From positions 12,501-76,500 of the forward strand of contig JAODUP010001050.1 in assembly GCA_025642065.1 (NCBI GenBank): a stretch of DNA of 64,000 nucleotides, given 5' to 3'. Position numbers and translations under genes: made by a program. The notes under the pieces were generated by a model, which was not told where the DNA came from, made no database searches, and was given only the letters and a program-made list of their open reading frames with translations. Below, one piece after another: positions 32,666-43,358 of this stretch. The first letter of the stretch is position 1; the number at the start of each line of letters is the position of its first letter. The DNA comes from Paralvinella palmiformis. Taxonomy: Eukaryota; Annelida; Polychaeta; Terebellida; Alvinellidae.

Positions 32666-35600
32666 CAATTAAGTGTCTTTAGCTCTTCTACATTATTAGA
32701 TTCTAGAAGATTAAAGCATCTGTTTGTACACCTAATACTTGAGACAGTCTTAAAATTCAAGCCACTAAAACGTGATATCAACAATGAGAGTTACAGTGTG
32801 TCAATCATGCCCAAATAGTTATGAGTAATGTTACGAGTTAAGCAAATTATTCATTTTTCTCTTAATAACAAAGCTAATTGTGTTTATAAATATGGTATCA
32901 CACGGTTAAAGTAAATCAATAGAAAGGCATACATTTCAATACTTTCAACATCGGTTATGACTAATTAGTTGCCAAAATATAATTAATACAATAATTAGTT
33001 GACTTATTGTTGCTTTATTATGTTATGAAACTTATTCAGTATCATAAGACCTGTAATAGGTAGGTTTAATTTCTTTGAAAGAGCTCCAGTATAGCAGCTT
33101 CTGGGCTGAAGTGTTTTATGACTTATTTGTGCTCAAAAACATTTTATATAATTTAACAATTGCCAATCACTTGCCGATTTGGTGTGTGTGTGTGTGCATG
33201 CCTCTTGAGCAAGCCAATTACAAAATCATATTTTCCTGCTGCGTACCTATACTTACAATCACAATGCAAAGCTGGCTGTGTCTGCCATGCTATGCCTAAA
33301 GCAGAGATTCCATATATGTGGCATATGAATACAAATGCATATGCGACATTGTGGTATCCATGTGTTTCAGACACCCTCTCACCTACTGACCTATTTTTCT
33401 TGAGAAAGGCTGCCTAGACACTCAAATTGGATGGTTGAATTCAGAATTTTATAATCCTGGTTCGTAAAAATATGGATTCAACTATCTGATTCGTGTTTAC
33501 ACCAAAGTTGCTATATGGAGCAATCCTGTTTGTCATATTTGGAAATTGCATACGCAGTTGCAGATATGGAATCATGCTCGTACGTTTTCCATTTTTTGTC
33601 GCATTTGGATTCACATAACACATATATGGAATCTCAGCTTAAGACAACACACCACCGATTAAAGGCTGTATTGATTGCAGTTTACTGGCTATGTATTCTT
33701 GGTTATTTAAAATTTTATTTATAGAGTTAGAGTGAAAATGGCTATGGGTGAAATGAGCTCCGGTGGCCTAGCGATTAAGCACCCGGCACTTGGTGCCAAC
33801 GGTCACAGGTTCAAACCCCGGAAGAGGTCGAAACTTTTCCAGAGATTAATTTCTGGCTCACAACATCATGGGTAAAAGGGGGACATTAAAACCCCTGAGG
33901 ACGCAAAACACTCTGGCAGTGACCACCCTCAGGGTATTTTGGCTCAATCTTTCTGTACTGCTCTCCTGTGAGTGGTGGGGAGGAGGTTTCTCAACCACTC
34001 CAACATAGAGACTGTGCCAAATAAGTGACAGCCTGGGGATTCTCCCCAAACAACAAAACATACAACATGGGTAACTCAGCAAAGCAGCAATGGGCTTCAC
34101 TGAATAAACATTTCTTATCAAAAACTTCTCTATTTGTAGATTTTTTATTGCAAATACATGTTTATATGCAGGCAGGTGAAATATAGCAAATCTAAAAATA
34201 AATGAAAATTTTTGATCAGAAAAAAAATAGTTAGGCAAGTGAAAACATTGGTCGGGCAAGTGCATTTTCAATCTACTTGCCCACAAATACAAGACTAAAG
34301 GAGGTAGTTTAGAAGAATCAAATCTCCACTTACGCTGAAGCCATCACAACATCATGTTCATACATATGTCCTGCCAAGGTGGTGTGGTTAGGCTCAATGT
34401 TTAACTGTTTAATATCAAACATAAGCAATTAATAGCATTTTGGTGATAACAGTTTATGAAAGATCTGACCGACCTACCTGGTATGTTAGATTAAGAGGTG
34501 GCATGTGTTTCATACTCACTAAGTATCCCTTCAAATAGCATGCTGCATGCTCCCATAAATCTTCCCAATTTACCATTGAAAGATTCAAAAAATTAAATAT
34601 CATAACATCAAATAATTTAACCAAAGAAATATTTCTGAGAGTTGTATAAAATAAAAGAAATAAGCTAGTTCAAATTACAAACCTTAAAGTCTTTGTCAAG
34701 ACCAAAGTTTTTCAAAAAAGCTATCACTGTCATGGCATCTACAAAGGAAATACAAAATTTTTAAAATATACACATCTTTAAAGTGCCCCAAGAACCTTAA
34801 AAAAATGTTAATCAACTTACAGCTTCTAACTGAACATAATAAAAAAATAACTAATATAGTATTTTTCCCTACATTCAAATTTATATCTTAAGAACTCACA
34901 TAACAAGTAATTATGAGGAGTTACTAAAGTTTGTTTGGTGTCATTTTGAAATAATTCACTATCGTATGACACAAATTATTATATCATTTGTAAATTTCAA
35001 ACCAGTTCCAGAACTCTCTAATTTAAACAAATTTGTAATTGATCTTTTTCAATCTAAGTTCCTTTATCAGTTCTTTAATAACTTTCTGTGGCTGACATAA
35101 GCAACTATAAAACTACCTCAGGTGCCACAGGAGTATTATAGTGAGCTCCAGTGGCCTAGTGGTTAAGCACCCGGCACTTGGTGCCACGGCAGGTTCGAAC
35201 CCCGTAAGAGGTCGAAACTTTTCCAGGGATTAATTTCTCAGCTCACTACATCGTGGGTGGCTGACCACGTTAAATGGCGCTGCCGTCTCCACTGAATTAT
35301 TTAAAATAAAGGGGGACGTTAAAAACCCCCCCGAGGACGTAAAACACTCTGGCAGTGACCACCCTCAGAGTATTTCGGCTCCATCTTTCCGTACTGCTCC
35401 CCTGTGATTGGTGGGGGAGGAGGTTTCTCAACCGCTCCAACTTAGAGGCTGTGCTGATTAAGCGACAGCCTGGGGATTCTCCCCCCGAACAACAAAACCA
35501 AACAGGAGTATTCGGGGCAAGGCTTTACCAAAATACCATTTATAGCCATTTATCTATTTTATATAGTCATTTATCTGAGCCTCTAGAAGTAATAATGGAA

Positions 35601-38600
35601 CTTTGAAATTCGGGACAAAATGGAAACTCGCAATTACTGAAGCCTACGAGTCCGTGGTACTTTTAGGAATGAAGCACTGTATCTTCTGATATTAAAAAAA
35701 TTGCTGTTCAGTTGAAATGAGTTATTTAGCCTCAGGAATTGAGACAAGTGGGACATACGGCCAAGGAGTGATTCTGAAGGGAAATCCATCCCACAAATAT
35801 AGGTGTAACAGGGATATGAACCCACAACACGGAGGTTTGTAGCACAGTACTCTAACCATCGCATCAATGGAACAGCCATTATAAGATTTTTCTGATGATG
35901 CAGCAGTAATAATTTTATTTAAGATTTGTCGGGTTTTCAAATATAAAAAAATAAGAATAATAAAAAACAACTCAGTGGGCAAGAATGGAAACAAAAGGAA
36001 AATGTTTGGCTTATTTTTGGACTGTAAAAGACTGGATTTAGTGGAGGGCTTTTCCATGTTTGATATTTAAATAAAAATAATTCTCGTTTGGACCAAATGG
36101 CTGCTGAACAACTTCCTTGGGAAATGAAGTTATCAGCTGAAACATTCCGTAGATACAACCAGGGCCGAAAAATTGGTAGCCCGGACACCCAGGATGTGTG
36201 GGTTTTTGTCTTTTGGGCTAGTGAGTAGTCAAAAACATTAGCCCGGCCGGGCTACCAGCCGGGCTTCTGGCATTTTGAGGTAGGATGTGCGGTAGTCTTA
36301 AGTTAGTTTTCTGTATAATGACGTGTTTTGGACCTGTGAAAGCTAGAAATTAGATGTGCGGAAAATTCTTTTTAAAATACATTTTTGTATATCATTTCTG
36401 ATCGTTATGATACCAGTGCTTAAAGCTGAAAATATTTAAAGTTTAACACTTTTGAGATATAGTTTATGACCAAATGGCGCAATTACAACATTACAACAAT
36501 TTCCAATGTTGAATACCGACATCAAAGTGTAACAAAGATGAGTTATGCAGTGTTTGCAGACAGAGAGGAAACGCAAATTCATCCCACATTGACGCAATAT
36601 ATTTCCATGGTTGGAATACAATAGTGATGAAGGGATCATGTTCTGCTGTGTCACTTGCAGAAAGTTACCTTTACATGCAGATAATACCAATTTTCGGATT
36701 GAACTGCTGAAAACACACAGTACTTCTACACACCACCAGCTGTGCTACAGTAAAATCAAACAAGAATTACATCCAACAAATCTTCAAGATACCCCCTTAG
36801 GCCAAGCAGTTATTCAGCTCCACGAAAAGAAAAGGATAGAGTTGGAATCACTTGTTCAAACAGCTTATGATATCTTATACAAGAAGCGCCCATTTGCTGA
36901 CTTCGAGTGGTCATGTGAGCTTCAACAGCTCAATGGTCTAGCATTGGGAGAAAATTACAGTAATGCTTAGGGGTGTCAAATGTTCATGAACATTATTGCT
37001 ATCTTCCTACGTGAGGAAAATAAGTTAGGTTTAGGCTTGTATGTGGTAGTGGTGGTTGTCACCTCAATGGCCACAGGACGAAAAATCCTGGCCAGTTGGT
37101 GAACATAACAGATAATTTGTTACTGGATGAAATATGAACTGTTGTATACTCAATAAAACCTCAAACACATCCTTATTGTCTTTATTAGACATATTTACGA
37201 TCGTCTACGTTGATTCCAGCGCAATTGTAATAGCTAGTAATTTTTTATTGGGCCAGTAAGAAATTTGCTGGGCTAGTGGATTCAAATTTTACTAGCCCAG
37301 GGGCTAGTGAGCTGTAGAATTATCTTTCTGGCCCTGGACACAATTAACACTGGAGTTCAAACATTGACTAACAGGTCTAGAATACAGTGAAAACCAGGTG
37401 CGCTACAAGATTTCCCCAGCCCCAATAAGAAATTGCAAGCTTATTTACTTTTCCTCCAGTGTGCAACTAATGAAAAACTATATTCATCATCGTACATACA
37501 GCACATTGCTTACAACCAAATGGGTGTCATCATACTTTCCAATAAATCTTCCTAAGAAGGAGAAAATAACTTCCACCCATTGAGAAAACCATTAGATCCA
37601 TCTCTTAAAACACGAACTTATACACTGCGCATTTATTGGAAACTACAGAGTGGTGATTATTGATGATAATCTTACAAATCAGGGGAGGATTCTTATAGAA
37701 CCTTCTAAATATATAAACATCTCTGGTTTTACTGACCATAGTCATACTGATGTCTTGTTGGTTCCTTGGCTTTAGGTTCAATCAGGAACTGGCCTGTGAA
37801 TCCAATCTTCTTTTTATATTCTAAAAAATGAAATGTATTTACACAGAAAGATGATTATTAAATAATGTCTTAGGCAAATGAGATGAGGTACTGGAATTAT
37901 AGGTACTGGAAATGCATTTTACAGGTATAAAATATTTATTCTGTACAAATTGAAAGTCAGATACGACTTTAATAGACACACACGCACACACACACACACA
38001 CACACAGTGTAACATGCTTATAACAAACTATTTTGAGGATAGCTAATGAGTTTGTTCTATCTGTGAATTTGGTATATGTATGTACACAGTTTATCTGAAA
38101 AGTTTTTCATCAGGTGTCTCTGAAATGCTAAACTATCTTGTGTAACATTTACTTTGATATCACATGGCATAAAACAGATACATATGTTAGTGGTAGCACA
38201 CTTATTTATTGAACACAGTTGTAGTGCATGTTTACATTATGATGTTCAAACTGTTGATTGATTAACAATTTTTAAACGAATGTATTTATATGTGATTGTA
38301 TCGCTCAGCTGTTAAAACTTCAAAGATGATACACGAACAAAATGTATCAAATCTGATTTTACTTATTATGGTTAAACTGATGATCAAATAAAATCTATAA
38401 TTAGCTTACACATGCTGAGTGTAAATAAGTGAACTGGGTGATTTTGTGTTGGCCATATATTTGTTATAACCATAAATTTGTTATACACATGTAACATGTT
38501 TAAATGATTATAATGGAAAAGATGCGTAAATAATTCATACATAAGAAACTGTTTTATTATATCAGTGAATCTGTTATACCTGTGTTTGTTATAAGCATGT

Positions 38601-38620
38601 TGCATTGTGTGTGTGTGTGT

Positions 38621-38672
<52 letters not shown>

Positions 38673-41600
38673 AAGAGAGAGATAGAGTTCATGTAGTGTG
38701 TACCGATTAATGATGATGATGATGATTGACTGTCACTTTTGTGCACATGGTAAGCCAAATGGGTTGAGCGACCTCAAAAGGTCATGATGCAAAGTCAAAG
38801 ATGAAACACCCTTCAGATATGCCCATGCCGAGATTCAACCTCAGGTGGTAGTGATGTGTGGTCCTACGCCTTACCAGTAATACTTTGATGTGGGAAATTT
38901 TAATAATACAGTCTGAGTCCACTAAAACACAATTTGATATTTAGCAGAAGTGGATATAAAGCAGGGAGTAATTAGGCAACGTGAGTTTACATGACAACAT
39001 CAACATTAGTGGTGTTGAAACGTTTAAAAAAAATTCTAATTGGATTAAAATAATTGTACTGTGTCATCAGCATAAAAATATGACAAAATACTGATTGATG
39101 TCCCTAAATGTAGCCAATGTAATGATTGTTCTCATGTTATCAAATGAGGAAAATACACGAGGAAATGACTTGGCAAATTCATATCATATCAACACCCTTC
39201 ACCATTAATGTACCCAGACTGATCACGTGAACATAAAAGTTGCACTCTGCACAGTCAACTTAAAATGTGTTCCATCACCTATGAAACCCAGTCAGTATAT
39301 TATAGTGGAGCCAGACTGTAGTAGGTTTATGAAATCTTAAACAAAAATAGTGTACATGTATTATGAACTTACCAACAGCCATCTTGAAGAAGTTTGCCAT
39401 GTGTGAGAGTTCTGCAAACACATCTGTATTGAGCAGTGACTGGTAACCCTCTCGACCTCCCCAAAACACTACAACAGACAGACATACATAGAAGCTAATT
39501 AATGACAGATGTACATCACAAGATAATCTTTTCTTAGGTGCATAATTAATGAAAACACATTTTTAAATGTATCCACAGACACTATTTTATATATATATAT
39601 ATATATGTTACAGTTAATCTGTATAATCAGGTAATATGTATATTACCTGACATTTTCAGGTAATGTGTATTAAATTTCAGTAAGCAAATATGGATTACCT
39701 GAATATTTCAGGTAATATACGCATTACCTGATCATACAGATTAACTCTAACATTAATCGGACTATCCCTTATAAGTTAGACAGTTGATATTATACATGTT
39801 ATACACTTGGGATAATTATATTAATGAAATATATTTTTCAAATGAGTAAAAAGGGCCAGTTTAAGCATTTAGTTTTCTTAAAAGTATGATTAAATATAAG
39901 TTTAACTTATAATCACACTTCTGATCTAGATGCATCAGTGTTGTCTTAGATTTGTCAAACTGTGATCATTTTGGTGAAAAATCATGTAGTTAGGTTTATT
40001 ATAGGAAACAACCTGAGATAAACACTGACATTTAAGACTTTAAAAGAAATTTTAATTACATTTTAAATGTAAAGCATTTTAGAGCAAGTCAAGTTGAATA
40101 AGGAACAACATAAAATAATATTATTATTATACAGCAAACAAACCTAATTACATGAAACACATCATATTCTATATTTCATATTTTATTAGCACCCACTAGG
40201 TTATTATCATATAATATAATTACAATCAGTATCACCCAGAAGGAAATTTTGGGAAATTGCCTGTTATGAAGTTTAGGTCTCTATATTTCTCATCATGTGC
40301 TGCTTCAAACATAATTACTCTTTACTCTATGTAGGAGTGTGGGGTAAACATATCGGGGTGGGGGAAGGGTACTGTGGTATATATATATATATATAATTTT
40401 ATTGTCACTTTAAATAGCTCTTCTATTCTCTGAAGATATTGAGATGAAATATAAGAATTTCAGACATAACTGAGATGTGAACCTCGGTTCTAGAAATCTG
40501 TGACTAACTGGATGACTACCAGTTCAGCCACAGAAATTCCCTTGAATACGTATGCATGCATGTAGCTAGGAGGTATAAGTCCATACCAAAGCATTCCGCA
40601 TTAAGTCTCTTTGCAACTTCTAGACCCTTTTTCACCTGTGCACCAGCATAGGCTACAACATGTGCATCTGGATTGGTGGCTGCACCATTCATATACCTAT
40701 ACGACAGAAGCAAATCCTAGTACTATAGAGTATTAAAACAAAATTAGCATATATCATTGGCTAACTTTGATATATCGCCAAATTATGTTTTGTATTCAAG
40801 TGATTAACTTACTAAATATACATGACTCTTTAAAGAAAGACTCACCTTGGATTTGAAAACAGATTGCATGTTGCCCAAAGAACCTTTATTCCAGTCTGTG
40901 ACATTAATTTGTCAGCCAGACTCAAAACTTCATCTAGATTTACATTAGACTCCTCGATGGAACTGCCTTCTGGTGCTATATCTCTGAATTTAAGTATTAA
41001 CATAAACGTGATGTTAAATACTTCACAATGTGTGTATGTGTGTGTGTATAAAAGCAAAACTAACTTAGCCAGACTAGATTATGTCCTGTACATAAAGGAG
41101 AATTAGTTATACTGACAATTACCTATCATGGAATGTCCAATATGTTACACCCAACTTCTTCATGAACTCAAAGGCAGCACGCAGCCGACGTTTGGCATTA
41201 TCCAAGCTATTCGAGCCATCATCCCATGACCTCTGAATGGTTGGTGCACCAAATGGATCTAGTCCTGTGCAATAAAGGAAGAAAGGCAACAAATGAACAT
41301 TGAACACACAGACAAAATCGTTTATCCGTTTTAGGCTGTAAGATTTGCTTTTGCATTAAATAAGAAATCATTTCATTCTTATTATTTAGATTTCTTCCTT
41401 ACCTGTTCCTCTGAATGTATGCCAGAAACAAACTGAAAATCTAAGCCAGTCTTCCATTGTCTTGCCAAGGATAAGCTGTGAGGAAAATACAAACATATAT
41501 ATAGTTGCACCTATCCGCCTTCACACATATTCGTTTATCCATACTAAATTAATAATGCTACAAGACTTTTATTACCTCGGTGGCATTGTAGTGCTTGAAA

Positions 41601-41691
41601 ACGAGTGTCTCTTCTGGTCCTGCTGAAGGTTTATATGGGATATTAGGAATATCTGGAAGTAGCAGAGGTGCCAATGTATGTATGCACGGCG
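29488..41691 (-). CDS. xylA: Xylose isomerase, about 14 exons
   Basis: Predicted D-xylose/D-glucose isomerase, a metal-dependent TIM-barrel enzyme (aldose to ketose). Exons: 41691-41576, 41475-41403, 41264-41123, 40983-40846, 40696-40587, 39468-39373, 37820-37737, 34738-34683, 34404-34334, 32604-32499, 31884-31782, 31349-31269, 30802-30728, 29571-29488. Total about 445 residues, the usual family size. Key motifs are all present: WTFHDRDIAPEG (catalytic His and Asp), [22 protein letters not shown] (metal Glu, catalytic Lys), LNIEPNH (metal Glu, His), [15 protein letters not shown] and [13 protein letters not shown] (metal Asp). Two odd points: no ATG in the first recognisable exon, and the exon 12/13 phase does not join. 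Codons are AT-rich at third positions, unlike the transporter. The gene symbol is borrowed from the bacterial family. Confidence 0.92.
29594..29631. repeat. (GATA)n microsatellite
   Basis: GATA/GAGA units in the last xylose isomerase intron. Confidence 0.85.
30005..30130 (-). mobile_element. SINE family C tail, minus orientation
   Basis: Plus-strand segments TTATTTAGTCTCGGCG, GGCCGAGGAATGACTCC and AAATCCCACAAACGCAGGT are the reverse complement of the family C body. The tRNA head is missing. Confidence 0.65.
30728..30802 (-). CDS. xylA: Xylose isomerase exon 13
   Basis: Encodes [20 protein letters not shown] then LEECE in phase 0 after a TTTCAG acceptor; RYMSFDTG matches the family RYxSFxxG motif, so the frame is certain even though the junction to exon 12 is not. 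Confidence 0.85.
31269..31349 (-). CDS. xylA: Xylose isomerase exon 12
   Basis: Encodes [20 protein letters not shown] then VLNTPSQ. Only canonical donor seen is AAG|GTATAC, leaving phase 1, which does not match exon 13. Confidence 0.8.
31782..31884 (-). CDS. xylA: Xylose isomerase exon 11
   Basis: Encodes [20 protein letters not shown] then [14 protein letters not shown], carrying the [11 protein letters not shown] signature. Confidence 0.93.
32000..32255 (+). mobile_element. LINE 3' end, plus orientation
   Basis: Reads TTTGTGGAATAGGTTGCTGG through AAATTTTAAATCTGTTCT and ends GGGCGCTTTTATTAAATATA, the reverse complement of the LINE 3' end at 56960-57190. Inside xylose isomerase intron 10, antisense to the gene. 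Confidence 0.8.
32499..32604 (-). CDS. xylA: Xylose isomerase exon 10
   Basis: Encodes [20 protein letters not shown] then [20 protein letters not shown] and WDTDQ supply metal-binding Asp residues. Confidence 0.92.
32605..34333 (-). other. Xylose isomerase intron 9
   Basis: 1.7 kb; contains (TA)n at 32638-32665 and a SINE family B at 33753-34074. The remainder, including open frames at 33075-33724, shows no motifs. Confidence 0.6.
33753..34074 (+). mobile_element. tRNA-derived SINE, family B, with an internal deletion
   Basis: Head GAGCTCCGGTGGCCTAGCG and 3' end ACAGCCTGGGGATTCTCCCC present. About 50 bases between CATGGGT and AAGGGGGAC (the segment that elsewhere reads GGCTGACCACGTTAAATGG and onward) are missing. 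Confidence 0.9.
34334..34404 (-). CDS. xylA: Xylose isomerase exon 9
   Basis: Encodes [20 protein letters not shown] then MAS, with metal ligands Glu and His in IEPNH. Donor GTAAGT. Confidence 0.9.
34683..34738 (-). CDS. xylA: Xylose isomerase exon 8
   Basis: Short exon encoding [19 protein letters not shown]. Confidence 0.88.
35138..35501 (+). mobile_element. tRNA-derived SINE, family B, with 11-bp target duplication
   Basis: Complete copy; the direct repeat ACAGGAGTATT lies at 35127-35137 and 35502-35512. Confidence 0.93.
35712..35882 (-). mobile_element. tRNA-derived SINE, family C, full head and tail
   Basis: Minus strand: GATGCGATGGTTAGAGTAC (A box), GGGTTCATATCCC (B box, about 35814-35826), TTTGTGGGATGGATTTCCCT and GGCCGTATGTCCCACTTGTC, ending GAGGCTAAATAACTC. 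Confidence 0.85.
36160..37336 (+). mobile_element. hAT-like DNA transposon remnant encoding a ZNF862-like N-terminal fragment
   Basis: Ends are inverted copies: CAGGGCCGAAAAA at the left and, reversed, CAGGGCCAGAAAG at the right. Imperfect 8-bp flanks GATACAAC / GACACAAT (36152-36159, 37337-37344) fit the 8-bp target duplication of hAT elements. The + strand frame around 36590-36970 reads [20 protein letters not shown] through [16 protein letters not shown], resembling the zf-TTF/BED start of ZNF862-type proteins derived from hAT transposases. No DDE catalytic core, so non-autonomous. Confidence 0.75.
37737..37820 (-). CDS. xylA: Xylose isomerase exon 7
   Basis: Encodes [20 protein letters not shown] then PTRHQYDY: the metal-ligand Glu and catalytic Lys of [13 protein letters not shown]. 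Confidence 0.93.
38609..38690. repeat. Compound (GT)n-(TA)n-(GA)n microsatellite
   Basis: Three dinucleotide blocks in direct succession. Confidence 0.95.
38700..38880 (-). mobile_element. tRNA-derived SINE, family A, 5'-truncated
   Basis: Begins with GATGATGATGATG (tail) and contains CTTTTGTGCACATGGTAAG and GATATGCCCATGCCGAGATT. The tRNA head is degenerate and stops at about 38878. Confidence 0.85.
39373..39468 (-). CDS. xylA: Xylose isomerase exon 6
   Basis: Encodes [20 protein letters not shown] through [16 protein letters not shown] is a family signature. Confidence 0.93.
39469..40586 (-). other. Xylose isomerase intron 5
   Basis: Contains the hairpin MITE and a (TA)n at 40378-40395; no other feature recognised. 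Confidence 0.6.
39606..39752. mobile_element. Hairpin MITE with 59-bp inverted arms
   Basis: The left arm 39606-39664 and right arm 39694-39752 are inverted copies with about 6 differences, starting TGTTACAGTTAATCTGTAT on one side and TGTTAGAGTTAATCTGTAT on the other. The motif CAGGTAAT / ATTACCTG recurs six times within 147 bases. Lies in xylose isomerase intron 5, next to (TA)n. Confidence 0.8.
40587..40696 (-). CDS. xylA: Xylose isomerase exon 5
   Basis: Encodes [20 protein letters not shown] then [16 protein letters not shown]; donor GTATGG. Confidence 0.93.
40846..40983 (-). CDS. xylA: Xylose isomerase exon 4
   Basis: Encodes [18 protein letters not shown] through [16 protein letters not shown]; donor GTGAGT. 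Confidence 0.93.
41123..41264 (-). CDS. xylA: Xylose isomerase exon 3
   Basis: Encodes [13 protein letters not shown] through [13 protein letters not shown], with the catalytic histidine region. Donor GTAATT. Confidence 0.93.
41403..41475 (-). CDS. xylA: Xylose isomerase exon 2
   Basis: Encodes [20 protein letters not shown] then FRGTG; acceptor CTCACAG, donor GTAAGG. Confidence 0.9.
41576..41691 (-). CDS. xylA: Xylose isomerase first recognisable exon (5' end uncertain)
   Basis: Encodes [20 protein letters not shown] and FKHYNATE; donor GTAATA after GAG. The frame is open upstream without an ATG to a TGA near 41743. The position matching the ATG of the displaced copy (17835-17833) reads ATA here. 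A TTGTAG acceptor before 41691 fits phase, suggesting a short upstream exon. Confidence 0.75.
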
Positions 41692-42490
41692 CTACAACAA
41701 CGCACGTATATAATATATTGATATAATTATATAATACTCAGATGTAGTACTTGTACACACACCACTACACTGACATGTATAGTGACACACACACAACACG
41801 GTAACACACTGACACTGAGTCGACTGACACACACACACGTACACATATACTATGATATAGTACGGTGACACACATACTAGACACTAGACTCTACTAATAG
41901 AAACGCCAATACATCATCCGACAATTTACAATATCCCCAATTTACATTCTCTTTGCATGTTATTATCATTTTGCTACATTTAATGTTATATATGTATATA
42001 CAGGTAAATTGGAAATAAATTCATCTGTCATTTGTCATGCAATATACTGTAGTCGTTATATTATCGCTCACCTAGCTACAAAGATAACGCCAACAATCAC
42101 AAAGGACAACTCTTTACTACTCTCTCAGAACATTGTAGATCGTACACACTTACCTGGGAAATATTCTTTACTGCTTGCCATTGTTGAGGTCACTGATTAT
42201 ATAATATTTTATGAGTACGATGATAAGGTAAGTCTACACTACACGTCTACAATAAAAACTGAAGTGTCACGTGACCAGTCAATTACCATACTCACTACAA
42301 AGGGTAACCTAGGATAACATTTTACGAAAACCCAGAGACAATCTAATATACAACCCCTATAGTCATGATCTGCTGTGCTTAATTATGGTCATTAAACCAT
42401 AAATGCAGATTTAAAATCACTATATTTTCTATGAATAAATTTAATTATTAGGTCTATATGTATGTGTAGGCCTAGATTAATTGTTCAACT
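41692..42490. other. Region upstream of xylose isomerase
   Basis: CA-rich tract at about 41786-41840. Should contain the promoter and possibly a first coding exon, but neither can be pinned down. The open frame at 42009-42317 has no motif. Confidence 0.4.
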
Positions 42491-42507
42491 ATTGAGCCTT
42501 TTGCTTT

Positions 42508-42868
42508 GTTTTTCGGGGAAAATCCACAGGCTGTCGCTTATTCAGCGCAGCCTCTATGTTGGAGTGGTTGAGAAACTACCCCCACCACCACCACTCACAG
42601 GGCAGTAGTACGGAAAGATGGAGCCGAAATATCATGAGGGTGGTCGCTGCCAGAGTGTTTTACGTCCTCAAGGGGTTTTAACGTCCCCTTTATTTTAATC
42701 AATTCAGTGGAGACGGAAGCGCCATTTAAGGTGGTCATCCACCCACGATGTTGTGAGCCGATAAATTAATCTCTGGAAAAGTTTCAACCTCTTGCTGGGA
42801 TCGAATTTGTGACCCTTAATTGGCACCAAGTGACGGGTGCTTAACCGCTAGGCCACCGGAGCTTATTG
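42508..42868 (-). mobile_element. tRNA-derived SINE, family B
   Basis: Full-length, more diverged than the other copies. Short direct repeat TTGAGCCT at 42492-42499 and 42869-42876. Confidence 0.88.
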
Positions 42869-43064
42869 TTGAGCCTAGTGCACTTGCAGTTGATTTATAA
42901 AGACATTTAATTACAGTTGATGAAACATAGATTTCTTTCAGCAGCTGATTAAATTTTGTTTGTTGTTGTCTTGATGATGTCTATTCTACAATATATTAGG
43001 TTCATCGATAAGCTTAACATCATCCGTGTCCAGGAATCCCCCTCCCCCTTTGTGTTTGTGTGTG

Positions 43065-43065
<1 letters not shown>

Positions 43066-43101
<36 letters not shown>

Positions 43102-43102
43102 G
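43066..43102. repeat. (CT)n microsatellite
   Basis: About 15 CT units after GTGTGTGTGCG. Confidence 0.9.
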
Positions 43103-43358
43103 GTCATATAACTTTTAGAATTATCTTTGAAGAGTAATGACTTTTTGTTTAATGATGGATGGTTCATTAAAAACGTAGGTACTTCTGTCGGTAGGTATTG
43201 GCCACCATACTACGCCGATATTTACATGGCAAGTTTCTAAATATTTTTAATACACATTAACCACCCATTAAATTTAAATCTAATATCTGTGTTGATTCGG
43301 TCAATTATTTAGATACCACTGTATTCAAAGACCCTAAAAATTAAATAAAAATACTTTA

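Larger units (their letters stand above)
34739..37736 (-). other. Xylose isomerase intron 7
   Basis: 3 kb, holding a SINE B (35138), a SINE C (35712) and a hAT-like element (36160). No additional exon recognised. Confidence 0.7.
37821..39372 (-). other. Xylose isomerase intron 6
   Basis: (CA)n at 37979-38007, (TA)n/(GA)n at 38609-38690 and a SINE A at 38700-38878; otherwise AT-rich. Confidence 0.6.
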
